This document shows positions 1 through 7,114 of a stretch of 15,615 nt of DNA, in pieces; the first letter of the stretch is position 1, and the number at the start of each line of letters is the position of its first letter. Source of the stretch: an uncultured Muribaculaceae bacterium. Lineage in GTDB: Bacteria > Bacteroidota > Bacteroidia > Bacteroidales > Muribaculaceae. Below the pieces are notes generated by a model that was not told where the DNA came from, did no database searches, and saw nothing but the letters and a program-made list of their open reading frames with translations. A program made the translations under genes and the position numbers. The stretch covers positions 1 to 15,615 of the forward strand of contig CAJUCQ010000054.1 in the NCBI GenBank assembly GCA_910584905.1. The letters are read 5' to 3'.

Positions 1-2
1 AC

Positions 3-34
3 AAAAAGAGTGTAAAACTTTTACACTCTTTTTT
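3..34. terminator. bidirectional hairpin terminator
   Basis: Positions 3-17 and 19-33 are exact reverse complements around base 18: an A-rich arm, the core GAGTGT, and a T-rich arm. The A-run and T-run on either side let it work as an intrinsic terminator on both strands. It may once have ended the minus-strand gene at 1528-2298, from which the insertion sequence now separates it, as well as any gene entering from the left. That history is inference. Confidence 0.75.
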
Positions 35-62
35 ATTATAGTGTGATTTTCCCCCAACTTTG
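31..62 (+). promoter_or_regulatory. possible promoter facing the insertion sequence
   Basis: CAACTTTG at 55-62 resembles the Bacteroidetes -7 box TAnnTTTG with one mismatch. TTTT at 31-34 sits 20 bases upstream, where TTTG is expected. A transcript would start near 69 and immediately form a 9-bp hairpin (72-80 with 86-94, one G-U pair). No gene follows before the insertion sequence at 120, so this is an orphan promoter, the start of a small RNA, or chance. Confidence 0.3.
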
Positions 63-119
63 CACCGTGAAAGCGTGCCCGCAGTGGGCGCGCTGCATCT
101 AATTCAGGTAATTTTATTA

Positions 120-135
120 CAATGGTTCGGTAAAA
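120..135 (+). repeat. IS terminal inverted repeat, left
   Basis: CAATGGTTCGGTAAAA is the exact reverse complement of 1473-1488. The match stops abruptly at both inner and outer edges, which fixes the ends of the element to within a base or so. Confidence 0.88.
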
Positions 136-156
136 TTTGAGGTTGAACAGTCAGGC

Positions 157-1383
157 TTAAGCCGCTAATTGAGCCAACCTTTGGTTTATTTTCTGAATTA
201 TTTTGAGATGCGGGGATTTTCCGTAAGTCGAAATAATTGTCGAGGCGAGATAAGACTCAAACATGAGCCTCTTGAACTGAGCCACTGACAGATTCGGATA
301 ATCTTCCCTTATGACCTCCTTGCAGACATTTAGCGTTGTAAAGGAAAGATTGAACGCGAAGTCGAGCCGTTCCTTGTCCCGGGTCTGCTGAGACTGAAGG
401 CCGGTGAACTGCTTGGCATCACGTATGCCGAACTCAATCTGGAATCTGGTACGGTAAAAGCCAATGATCCGTTCGGGGGCCATCTCAGTATCGGTAGAGA
501 AGTACACGACAGGTTCCCCGTTATCAACCGGACAGACGACAATACGGATGTCGCGCTTCATTGCCCTTGAATGGACAACCGCTGTGTGGCATTCGGTTTT
601 GATTCCTTTCGAATCCTCATATATGAATGAAGTGAATACTGACATGTCAAGGCTGGAGAAATCCACTTTTTCTCCATACATTTTCTTGCGTCCGCGTCTT
701 GGTGGTGCGGAAGGATCAGGTATGGCCAGGTACTTCAGATATGAGTTGGAACGCAACCTCCCGACAAATCGGAAGCCCATCGCAACTACCTCATTGATAA
801 ATTCATATTTGGAGAAAAAGGCATCGGCTACCAGAATATCGGTCAGAGAGAGTAACTCATCAGCCTTTGACCTGACAAGGGAAATATACCAGTCGAGCAT
901 CGACATGCCCCGCTCAGTCTCCAGAGTCTTGAAATTCGGAGACTGTATGGCTCCGAGCATCACGCAGGTGTGCTTGCTCAGGCTGATGGCTCCGACAGCC
1001 ATGATTTCCAGACCGCGTTTTACCCGTTGCGCAACCCCGGACCAGAAACGTCCTATGCCATATGTCAGTCTGCCGGATTTGGAGATAAACGACGGATCGA
1101 TCGCTATGGCGATGTCATCGCCGCAGCCGATACTGTCCCGCGCAATACCGCTGTTGACTTTTATCCAGTCGACAGAAGCTTTGAAATTGGAGGCAAAGGT
1201 CTTGGCCGTACGTCCGCCATAGCGCGACAGCCGGGTGAAATTGACCTTCCCCGGAATCAACGTGACAGTGCGTATTGTTAAAACCAGCCAGTTGAGAAAC
1301 CTTTTGCTCATTTTGGTTGTAGTATTTTCAAATACAGATTTGCACCGAAAGGTGAAATCTTTGAGAATCGCCAATACGTTCAT
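157..1383 (-). CDS. IS4-family DDE transposase
   Basis: A 408-residue transposase that would cut and join the ends of the surrounding insertion sequence. The RNase H-like catalytic triad is visible: D96 in AIDPSF, D187 in LVADAFF, and E317 in the IS4 signature Y-(2)-R-(3)-E-(6)-K, here Y310, R313, E317 and K324. An insertion of mostly beta character lies between the second Asp and the Glu, as usual for IS4 enzymes. The frame is uninterrupted and near the usual family length, so it is probably functional. The ATG at 1381-1383 lies in the arm of an inverted repeat (1365-1419), which may limit translation. Family identity is firm from the signature; the IS4 subgroup is not resolved. Confidence 0.93.
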   Translation of the reverse strand: MNVLAILKDFTFRCKSVFENTTTKMSKRFLNWLVLTIRTVTLIPGKVNFTRLSRYGGRTAKTFASNFKASVDWIKVNSGIARDSIGCGDDIAIAIDPSFISKSGRLTYGIGRFWSGVAQRVKRGLEIMAVGAISLSKHTCVMLGAIQSPNFKTLETERGMSMLDWYISLVRSKADELLSLTDILVADAFFSKYEFINEVVAMGFRFVGRLRSNSYLKYLAIPDPSAPPRRGRKKMYGEKVDFSSLDMSVFTSFIYEDSKGIKTECHTAVVHSRAMKRDIRIVVCPVDNGEPVVYFSTDTEMAPERIIGFYRTRFQIEFGIRDAKQFTGLQSQQTRDKERLDFAFNLSFTTLNVCKEVIREDYPNLSVAQFKRLMFESYLASTIISTYGKSPHLKIIQKINQRLAQLAA

Positions 1384-1419
1384 AGTCTAATGTTTTTATA
1401 ATGAACGCTTTGGCGATTC
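1365..1419 (-). promoter_or_regulatory. hairpin enclosing the transposase start codon
   Basis: Bases 1365-1374 pair with 1410-1419 (10 bp) and 1377-1383 pair with 1401-1407 (7 bp), separated by a 2x2 internal loop, with a 17-nt apical loop. The transposase ATG (1381-1383) is inside the second stem. Known insertion sequences such as IS10 and IS50 use a comparable structure so that read-through transcripts from outside are poorly translated. That role here is inference. Confidence 0.55.
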
Positions 1420-1472
1420 ATTTGTATCTGAAATATTAATATATTAACTTAATTTTCAATCACTTCGGTAGT

Positions 1473-1488
1473 TTTTACCGAACCATTG
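1473..1488 (-). repeat. IS terminal inverted repeat, right
   Basis: This is the exact reverse complement of 120-135. Its TACCGAA segment (1476-1482) can also fold back on TTCGGTA at 1464-1470, giving a small 7-bp hairpin just inside the transposase-proximal end. Confidence 0.88.
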
Positions 1489-1527
1489 CTTATATTATCT
1501 TATGTCTAATTTTCTATGGAAACTGTA

Positions 1528-2298
1528 TCAGTTGTTGCTGTTCTTCACGCGGCCGCCCGACGAGCGTTCGATTTCGGCCGTGGCGATATTGCTTCGTATG
1601 CCGCCGCCCGAATTGGCCGAGGCCTTGCCGCGTTCGGCCTTGAGATTGCGGCAGTCGACGGATGCTCCCGACGAGGCTTCGAGGTCGACTTCCGTAGCAG
1701 TTCCGGAGGCACTGATGTTTGACCCCGACGAGGCGTCGGCCTCGAACTTCTCGGCTGTTACAGCCTCGGCGTCGATGTTTGAGCCGGACGATGAGCTGAA
1801 CTCTACTTTGGGAGAGATGAGAGTGGAGAATGAGATGGTCGCGCCCGAGTGGCTCTCGGCTTCGACCTTGCTGTATATATTGAGCGTGTCGGCAACGATT
1901 ATCTCAGAACCCGAGTAGGCTTCGAAATCACTTACCGACGGTGCGGCAACGTAGGCGTGGAGGCGCTGTTCGTCGTTGCCGAACCTGAAGTTCGTGCCGC
2001 TTTCGAGCTGTATTTCAAGAGTGCCGCCTGACGTCATTCGGACAACGGCCTTTTTGAGCACATCTTCCGGCGCGCTCACTCTTACGGGAGCCGTGGTCGC
2101 CTGCTGTGTGTAGTGGACGACTACGCCGCTTGCGCTCTCAATGCCTTTGATATCGTCGAATTGCCATGTCTTTTCGGTGATTTTACCCGAGGGCGTACGG
2201 CCGCCGAAACTTGTCGCTATGTTTTTGACTTCGTTCACTGAGCAAGCCGATGAGGCCACCAGTAGCGCCGCACTTGCCAAGAGGATTTTAGTTTTCAT
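1528..2298 (-). CDS. GIN-domain (DUF2807) lipoprotein
   Basis: A 256-residue exported protein. Residues 1-18 form a signal peptide and C19 follows SSA, so a lipoprotein is likely although the -3 position is Ser rather than Leu. From about residue 45 the sequence fits the head GIN domain (DUF2807), which folds as a right-handed beta-helix and is common in Bacteroidetes. The C-terminal half shows the repeating SSG motif typical of the coil turns (SSGSNI near 163-200, ASSGAS, NSGGG). The family is often labelled putative autotransporter adhesin, but its function is not established. A promoter-like sequence lies about 50 bp upstream, so it is probably transcribed separately from lptD. No terminator is visible in the 39 bp before the insertion sequence. 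Confidence 0.85.
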   Translation of the reverse strand: MKTKILLASAALLVASSACSVNEVKNIATSFGGRTPSGKITEKTWQFDDIKGIESASGVVVHYTQQATTAPVRVSAPEDVLKKAVVRMTSGGTLEIQLESGTNFRFGNDEQRLHAYVAAPSVSDFEAYSGSEIIVADTLNIYSKVEAESHSGATISFSTLISPKVEFSSSSGSNIDAEAVTAEKFEADASSGSNISASGTATEVDLEASSGASVDCRNLKAERGKASANSGGGIRSNIATAEIERSSGGRVKNSNN

Positions 2299-2354
2299 AA
2301 GATTGCAGGATTGTAGATTTGATGCGTTATGTATATAAGACGCAACTCCCGGAG

Positions 2355-2387
2355 AAAAGTTACACTTTTTCCCGAAAAAATTTCAAA
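2355..2387 (-). promoter_or_regulatory. promoter for the GIN-domain lipoprotein gene
   Basis: Read on the minus strand, TTTG (2384-2387) is followed after 21 bases by TAACTTTT (2355-2362), one base short of the Bacteroidetes -7 consensus. Start of transcription would be near 2348, leaving a leader of about 50 nt before the ATG at 2298. The rest of the gap up to 2435 shows no clear terminator for lptD. Confidence 0.42.
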
Positions 2388-2435
2388 AATTTCCGTGTCG
2401 GAAAACCGCTGGCGAAGTAATACGCTTAAAATAAA

Positions 2436-5210
2436 TCAATACCACGTCACGCCGTTCGAGAGCGACGAGCGCTTGTCGTATTTCAGATCGCTGAGCAACG
2501 ACGATTTGACGGCGATATGGAAATTGTAGCTCTTGTAAGGTCCAACGGGTACGAAGCTTGCTGTCATCGTGAAGCAATGGAGGTCGCGCGAGATATTACA
2601 GTTCATATACGCCAGCTTCTTTGTGTCGAAATTGTACGACGCCGTGAACGAGAAATTCCAGTTCGGCGTAGGCCGTATATTGCCGGAGAACGACAGATTC
2701 TGCGTGATTTTCGAGTCATACTCCATCTTCTCCTTGTTGAATGCTCCGTAGCCGTACGACACTGAATAGTTCACCGACAAATTCCACGGACATTCCCACT
2801 TGACGTAGCCGTTATCGCCCATCTCCACCTCGTCGCCGTGCTCGCCGTTGCGGCCGCGGGCGTTGCGGTTGTTGCGGGTGTCGGCCTCGCCATTGTCGGA
2901 TTCGCCGTCCCCTGAGGAATTGTTGTTGTTGCGGTTGTTTTTCTTCTTGCGGAAGGTGTCGTTGTTGAAGTTGTACGAGAATGACGTGCCTGTGCGCATC
3001 AGGCGCGGAAACTTGCCTGCGGCAAAGCGTGTGCGGTCCACGCGGACGGGGTTGCCTGCGGCGTTGAGCGCGTAGGTGTACATATCCCACGTGGCCGAGA
3101 GGTTGAGGTTGAAGCCCTTGGTGAGTCGAAGAAGAATCGACGTCGACAGGTCGCTCCACCGCAATGAGTCGGCCGCGATGTTGTAGCTTTCCGAGATGTT
3201 CAGGTTCTCGATAAGCGAAATTTTTTTCTCGCCCACGGAATCGTTGGTGGCCACTTTCATCTCGAGGTTATTGCTCAGCGACATGCCGATGCTCCCCGTC
3301 TTGCCTTGACCCGGAACGCCGAAAAGCGCGTTGGGAAACAGGCTGTATTTCAGCCGCTCGATTGTGCCCGCATTCGTGTTCGGGCGGTCATAGGTCCCGT
3401 AATAGCCGAAGAACGACGACCCGAAATCAGGCGCCCCCGAGAACGATACCGACGGCGTCATCACGTGGCGGACCATCTTGATTTTCTTTCCCAAGAAACC
3501 CAGCGGCTGGAAAAATCCGTAGATTTTCGTGTCCATCGACACTGAGGCCGTGAAATCCCACACGTTGTAGAAGCCGTAGGCCGTATCGGCCACCTCGACA
3601 GCCCGCTCCTCGTCCCAGCTGCGGCGCACCTTGTTGGTGTACATGCGGTCGGTGAGGTTGACCGACGGCGTGATGTTGAAGTATTTGAGCACGTTGAACG
3701 TCGCCGATATCGGCACATTGTGGCGCATGGCGTTGCGCCAGTCTTTCACGAGGCTTTTCTTGAAAAACACATCCTGTTTCGATGTCAGCGAGTTCTGAAG
3801 CTGACCCGAATACGAGAGCTTGATTTTCTCATACCACCGCTCGGCGCCGATGGCCTTCTTGCGCTTGAAGGGATAGACCTGACCCATCGTGATGGTGACA
3901 TTCGGAAACGACACTGAGAGCGTCGAGTCCTGAGTTCGCTGCGACACGTTGAACGTGGTCGAAAGCGACCATTTCGACTGCGGGAAGCGATAGGTCATGT
4001 TGATGGTCGAGCTCTTGGTGTTCTCGGTGAACGACGGCGAGTAGTACGAGTTCAGGTCGTTGCGCGAGTAGCCCGACGTCGTGAAGTTCACGCTTGCCGA
4101 GAGCGACATGTTGGGGTTGGCCTTCGAATCCTGAGTGTGGCTCCACAGCACCTGAAAGTTGGTCTGCGACGAATAGTCCGGCGAGCCCTTCTCGCCGTAA
4201 ATCGTCTTGAGATACGAGAGGTCGAAGTTGCCCGAGAATTTGTAGCGCTTGGCGTAGGTGCTTCGGGCCTGAAGGCCCCACGAGCCCTTGGTGTAGATTT
4301 CGCCCGTGAGCGCGAGGTCGACGTTGTCGTTGATAGCAAAGTAGTAGCCGCCTTGACTCAGGTAGAACCCGCGGTTGTAGTCGTCGCCGAACGACGGCAC
4401 TATGATGCCCGAGGCGTAGGAGTCAGTGAACGGGAAGTAGCCGAAAGGCACCGCCAGCGGAAGGGGCACACCCGCCAGCACCATGTAGGCTGGCCCGGTG
4501 ACTACGTTCTTGCCGGGCTGCACCTTGCCCTTTGTGATATTGAGGTAGAAGTGGGGGTCGTCGTGGTTGTCGCAGGTGGTGTAGCGGCCGTCGCGGATGT
4601 AGAACACGTTTTCGGGGCCTTTCTTGGTCGTGCCGCCGGTGAGGTAGCCTTCGCCTTGTTGCGTCACCACGTCGGTGATGTAGCCTTTTTCGGTCTTGAA
4701 GTTGTAGCGCATCGTGTTGGCCTCGTAGTCGGTGCCGCCCTCGGTGAATATAGGGCGCCCCTGAAGCTCGCCCGTGGAGTCGGGGGCCCCGAGGGCATAC
4801 ACGGTGTTGTCGCCGAGGTTCATGCGGATTTCGGCCGCCTTGAGGGCGATTTCGCCGTAGGTGACTTCGCCCGTGCCGTACATGTAGGCCGAGTCGCGCC
4901 GCACGATTACCATCGAGTCCGTGCTCGTGAAATTAACCGGTGCGTCGAGGTCGGTTTTTTCGTATTTGATTCTCGATGCTGCGGGTGCGGGCGCCGGGGG
5001 CGCAGCCAATAGCAATTCTCCGGGCGCGGTGTCGGCGGCGATTGCACCTGCGGTATCGGCCTCAGGCGCCATTGCGGGCATCACGGGCAAGGCCGTGTCA
5101 GGCCCGGCCGCCGGGGTGGCCGCATGCGCAAGCCCCGCTCCCGGGTCGGCTGACACGAGGCAGGCATAAGCTATAGCGCCGAGAAGGATATATACGAGTA
5201 GCTTTTTCAA
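2436..5210 (-). CDS. LPS assembly outer-membrane protein LptD (OstA-like)
   Basis: A 924-residue outer-membrane protein that would receive lipopolysaccharide from the periplasmic bridge and insert it into the outer leaflet. Residues 1-30 are a signal peptide, followed by an Ala/Pro-rich linker to about 80. The OstA/LptA-like jellyroll spans about 85-245 and includes the conserved junction VLAGVPLPLAVPFGYFPF. The rest is amphipathic strands of a large beta-barrel ending in aromatic Y924. An Asn/Gly/Asp-rich hydrophilic stretch at about 755-800 looks like a surface loop insertion. The start is TTG (MKKLL), chosen because a good signal peptide begins there and no in-frame ATG precedes it within the likely transcript. 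Length fits Bacteroidetes LptD homologues. The barrel diverges in sequence, so identity rests mainly on the N-terminal domain and architecture. Confidence 0.85.
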   Translation of the reverse strand: MKKLLVYILLGAIAYACLVSADPGAGLAHAATPAAGPDTALPVMPAMAPEADTAGAIAADTAPGELLLAAPPAPAPAASRIKYEKTDLDAPVNFTSTDSMVIVRRDSAYMYGTGEVTYGEIALKAAEIRMNLGDNTVYALGAPDSTGELQGRPIFTEGGTDYEANTMRYNFKTEKGYITDVVTQQGEGYLTGGTTKKGPENVFYIRDGRYTTCDNHDDPHFYLNITKGKVQPGKNVVTGPAYMVLAGVPLPLAVPFGYFPFTDSYASGIIVPSFGDDYNRGFYLSQGGYYFAINDNVDLALTGEIYTKGSWGLQARSTYAKRYKFSGNFDLSYLKTIYGEKGSPDYSSQTNFQVLWSHTQDSKANPNMSLSASVNFTTSGYSRNDLNSYYSPSFTENTKSSTINMTYRFPQSKWSLSTTFNVSQRTQDSTLSVSFPNVTITMGQVYPFKRKKAIGAERWYEKIKLSYSGQLQNSLTSKQDVFFKKSLVKDWRNAMRHNVPISATFNVLKYFNITPSVNLTDRMYTNKVRRSWDEERAVEVADTAYGFYNVWDFTASVSMDTKIYGFFQPLGFLGKKIKMVRHVMTPSVSFSGAPDFGSSFFGYYGTYDRPNTNAGTIERLKYSLFPNALFGVPGQGKTGSIGMSLSNNLEMKVATNDSVGEKKISLIENLNISESYNIAADSLRWSDLSTSILLRLTKGFNLNLSATWDMYTYALNAAGNPVRVDRTRFAAGKFPRLMRTGTSFSYNFNNDTFRKKKNNRNNNNSSGDGESDNGEADTRNNRNARGRNGEHGDEVEMGDNGYVKWECPWNLSVNYSVSYGYGAFNKEKMEYDSKITQNLSFSGNIRPTPNWNFSFTASYNFDTKKLAYMNCNISRDLHCFTMTASFVPVGPYKSYNFHIAVKSSLLSDLKYDKRSSLSNGVTWY

Positions 5211-5220
5211 AGGCTGTGTT

Positions 5221-5234
5221 CGCTCGCGCGAGCG
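5221..5234. repeat. perfect GC palindrome in the lptD leader
   Basis: CGCTCGCGCGAGCG is a perfect 14-bp palindrome, able to form a 5-bp stem with a GCGC loop in the mRNA, ending about 10 nt before the lptD TTG start. A second short palindrome, GCGTACGC, adjoins it. It could be a protein-binding site or a translational hairpin, or reflect local GC bias. Confidence 0.45.
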
Positions 5235-5256
5235 TACGCGCAGGCATATTCGGCCA

Positions 5257-5264
5257 CAAAGTTA
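5257..5264 (-). promoter_or_regulatory. -7 promoter box for lptD
   Basis: TAACTTTG on the minus strand is an exact Bacteroidetes -7 box. No TTTG lies at the expected distance upstream, so only half the promoter is seen. Transcription would start near 5250 and give a leader of about 40 nt containing the GC palindrome at 5221-5234. The 131-bp gap also holds an 8-bp tandem duplication (GATTTAAC twice, 5300-5315) of unknown meaning. Confidence 0.45.
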
Positions 5265-5341
5265 CGCAGAAATTCGCAGACTTCATGCGCACATTGCAAG
5301 ATTTAACGATTTAACATTTTGGCGGCGTCCGTCCGCGGAGG

Positions 5342-6184
5342 TCAGTCGGCGGCGATAAAGCGGGCCACGGATGATGCCGTGTTCGGGCCGATGACAACGG
5401 TGGCAGCGGCCTTGACCTCGGGGAGAGCGTTTTCAACGGCCACGGCCACGTCCGCCGCGGCAAGCATCGGGAGGTCGTTGAGATTGTCGCCGAAAGCCAC
5501 GATGCGGCTCAGACCCAGACGCTCGGCAAGCGATTTCACCGCCGCCGCCTTCGACACTCCCGGGGCAAGCACTTCGAGTATGCCCGTGTCGCTCAGAAAT
5601 ATATCGGGGTAGGCCGACACCGCGCAGGGCAGGCTCTTACGGATATAGTCGGCGGCGCGCATCACCGGCTCAAGCGGTCCCATAGCAAAAAACAGCATGG
5701 TTTTCGATGCGGCCGACGCCGGGGCGGCAGTCGAGAGATGAAAGCGTTTGAGCCGCAGGCCTCGTCGCTGGGCCACGAAGAGTTCTTCGCCGCGGGTCAG
5801 CGGCGAGGTCGGATTGCGGTAAGCGTGGATGATTCCATCGGTGCCGGGGAGCGTGTAGACAAAGGGCGAGAGGCCATGGGCGGCGAACAGCCCGGTCAGC
5901 GACGAATAAAGCTCGGGCGAAAAATAGCGCACGTCTTCGTAGCCGCCTCCGTCGCCGCGGCGCCAGAGCGCCGCTCCTGTCACGACGATGGCCGGCGGCA
6001 GTGTCAGCGTTCCCTCCAGAAGCGGAACGACTGTGGCCGGCGTCCGCGCCGTAGCCACGGTGATGTGGTGGCCTTCAAGCGAAAGGGTGGTGATTATCTC
6101 GCGCGATTCCTCGCTGATACGGCTGTCGGAGCCGAGGAGGGTGCCGTCCATATCGGAGACGTAAAGGGTGTCTTTTCTCGCCAT
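5342..6184 (-). CDS. Cof-type HAD-IIB family phosphatase
   Basis: A 280-residue cytoplasmic phosphohydrolase of the haloacid dehalogenase superfamily, subfamily IIB (Cof). All four HAD motifs are present: I, DMDGT with nucleophile D11 and acid D13; II, T45 in VATAR; III, K211 in GVSK; IV, GDNLND with D232 and D236 for Mg2+. The region between about 80 and 190 is the C2 cap that sets substrate choice. Members hydrolyse sugar phosphates, nucleotide phosphates or PLP-like substrates, and the substrate cannot be read from the sequence. Length is normal for the family. It starts with ATG about 14 nt after the predicted transcription start of a strong promoter that interlocks with the promoter of the divergent Fe-S gene. 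Confidence 0.92.
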   Translation of the reverse strand: MARKDTLYVSDMDGTLLGSDSRISEESREIITTLSLEGHHITVATARTPATVVPLLEGTLTLPPAIVVTGAALWRRGDGGGYEDVRYFSPELYSSLTGLFAAHGLSPFVYTLPGTDGIIHAYRNPTSPLTRGEELFVAQRRGLRLKRFHLSTAAPASAASKTMLFFAMGPLEPVMRAADYIRKSLPCAVSAYPDIFLSDTGILEVLAPGVSKAAAVKSLAERLGLSRIVAFGDNLNDLPMLAAADVAVAVENALPEVKAAATVVIGPNTASSVARFIAAD

Positions 6185-6189
6185 CTTTT

Positions 6190-6221
6190 TTTGTTTGCGT
6201 CCCCAAAATTACATAACTTTG
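6190..6221 (+). promoter_or_regulatory. promoter for the polyferredoxin-thyA-folA operon
   Basis: TTTG at 6190-6193, exactly 20 bases, then TAACTTTG at 6214-6221: a full match to the Bacteroidetes -33/-7 consensus. Transcription should begin within a few bases of the ATG at 6227, so the mRNA is probably leaderless or nearly so. Confidence 0.72.
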
Positions 6222-6235
6222 TAGATATGTACAAA
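6204..6235 (-). promoter_or_regulatory. promoter for the HAD phosphatase gene
   Basis: On the minus strand TTTG (6232-6235) is followed after exactly 20 bases by TAATTTTG (6204-6211). It overlaps the plus-strand promoter at 6190-6221: each -7 box lies inside the spacer of the other, and the -33 box of this one lies within the first codons of the Fe-S gene. Confidence 0.7.
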
Positions 6236-7114
6236 TCAATCCGCATAATCCGCATCGTCGTGGCGCTCGCGGCCCTGCTGGCGCCGACGGTGGCGCTTGT
6301 CGGCGGCTGGGACAGCGTTTTCAGCCGCATGCAGATTGTGCCGGCTATAATCGCGGGTGCGGCGATATGGCTCGTCGTGTGGATTGCCGTGACCTTCGTC
6401 TGCGGGCGTATATACTGCTCGACGGTGTGTCCGCTGGGTACGCTTCAGGACTGCGTGGCGGCGTTCCGGCGCATGATTCCTGCGCGGCGCGGTTGCCGCC
6501 CCCGGGGCTATCGCTATCATGCGCCCTGCAATCGCCTGCGGCTCACGGTCGCCGTCGTGGTCGTGTCCTGCATGGTATGCGGATGGATGCTCATCCCCAT
6601 GCTCCTCGACCCCTACGGCGCTTATGCCCGCATCGTCGGGCAATTCGTGACGGCGCCTCTTACCGGAGGCGGTCCGGCCGTGCCTTTCGCGTTTGCCACG
6701 TTCGCTCCGGCGGTCACTGCGGCGGCGCTTGTCGTCGGCATGTCGTGGCGGCGCGGACGGCTCTTGTGCAACACTATATGCCCCGTCGGGGCGCTCCTCG
6801 GCGGCATCAGCGAGAGGGCTGTGCTCCATGCCGATATTAACACCGACAAGTGTATCAACTGCGGCGAGTGCAGCCGCGTGTGCAAGGCCGAGTGTATCGA
6901 CCTGACCCGCCACGCCGTCGACGCATCGCGCTGTGTCGTATGCTTCAAGTGCATGGGCGTGTGTCCCAACGACGCCATCACCTATCGTGCGGGCCGTCAC
7001 AGGCTCGTCATGCCGCTCATGCAGCCCACGCCCTCGGCGCGGATGGCCGCACCTCACACCGAAAATTTCTCAACCGATGAAACAATATCTCCGACTACTC
7101 AGCGACATCCTTGA
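6227..7114 (+). CDS. membrane 4Fe-4S polyferredoxin, NapH/CcoG-like
   Basis: A 295-residue inner-membrane electron-transfer protein. About four hydrophobic segments lie near residues 7-27, 38-58, 104-126 and 155-172. Cys clusters typical of the NapH/RnfB-like family are C59, C64 and C68 (C-x4-C-x3-CP) and C181/C185 (C-x3-CP). Two ferredoxin motifs follow: C209-C212-C215-C219 and C236-C239-C242-C246-P. The open frame extends far upstream over the HAD gene, but the start at 6227 is chosen because a full promoter ends there, the first membrane segment begins there, and the upstream part is antisense to a real gene. Its last 38 bp overlap thyA. The redox partner is unknown. The 3' tail after about 265 is hydrophilic and shows no motif. 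Confidence 0.85.
   Translation: MYKSIRIIRIVVALAALLAPTVALVGGWDSVFSRMQIVPAIIAGAAIWLVVWIAVTFVCGRIYCSTVCPLGTLQDCVAAFRRMIPARRGCRPRGYRYHAPCNRLRLTVAVVVVSCMVCGWMLIPMLLDPYGAYARIVGQFVTAPLTGGGPAVPFAFATFAPAVTAAALVVGMSWRRGRLLCNTICPVGALLGGISERAVLHADINTDKCINCGECSRVCKAECIDLTRHAVDASRCVVCFKCMGVCPNDAITYRAGRHRLVMPLMQPTPSARMAAPHTENFSTDETISPTTQRHP

Larger units (their letters stand above)
120..1488 (-). mobile_element. IS4-family insertion sequence, complete
   Basis: The element is 1,369 bp with 16-bp perfect terminal inverted repeats (120-135 and 1473-1488) and one intact transposase on the minus strand covering most of its length. No perfect target duplication is visible: the nine bases outside each end (111-119 and 1489-1497) match at seven of nine positions, which in such AT-rich DNA is inconclusive. 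It sits 39 bp downstream of the minus-strand lipoprotein gene and does not interrupt a recognisable reading frame. The intact ends and transposase suggest it may still be mobile. Family assignment rests on the transposase YREK signature. Confidence 0.9.

Noticed and set aside
111..1497. Nine-bp target-site duplication flanking the IS
   Set aside because: Only seven of nine AT-rich positions match, which is not convincing; it may have decayed, or the target duplication has another length.
4137..5012. 291-residue open frame on the plus strand
   Set aside because: It is antisense to the N-terminal third of lptD, is Val/Ala/Arg-rich with no motif, and is explained by GC-rich codon use of the real gene.
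5738..6226. Upstream extension of the polyferredoxin frame by 163 codons
   Set aside because: The extension is antisense to the HAD phosphatase, and a full promoter lies between it and the ATG at 6227.
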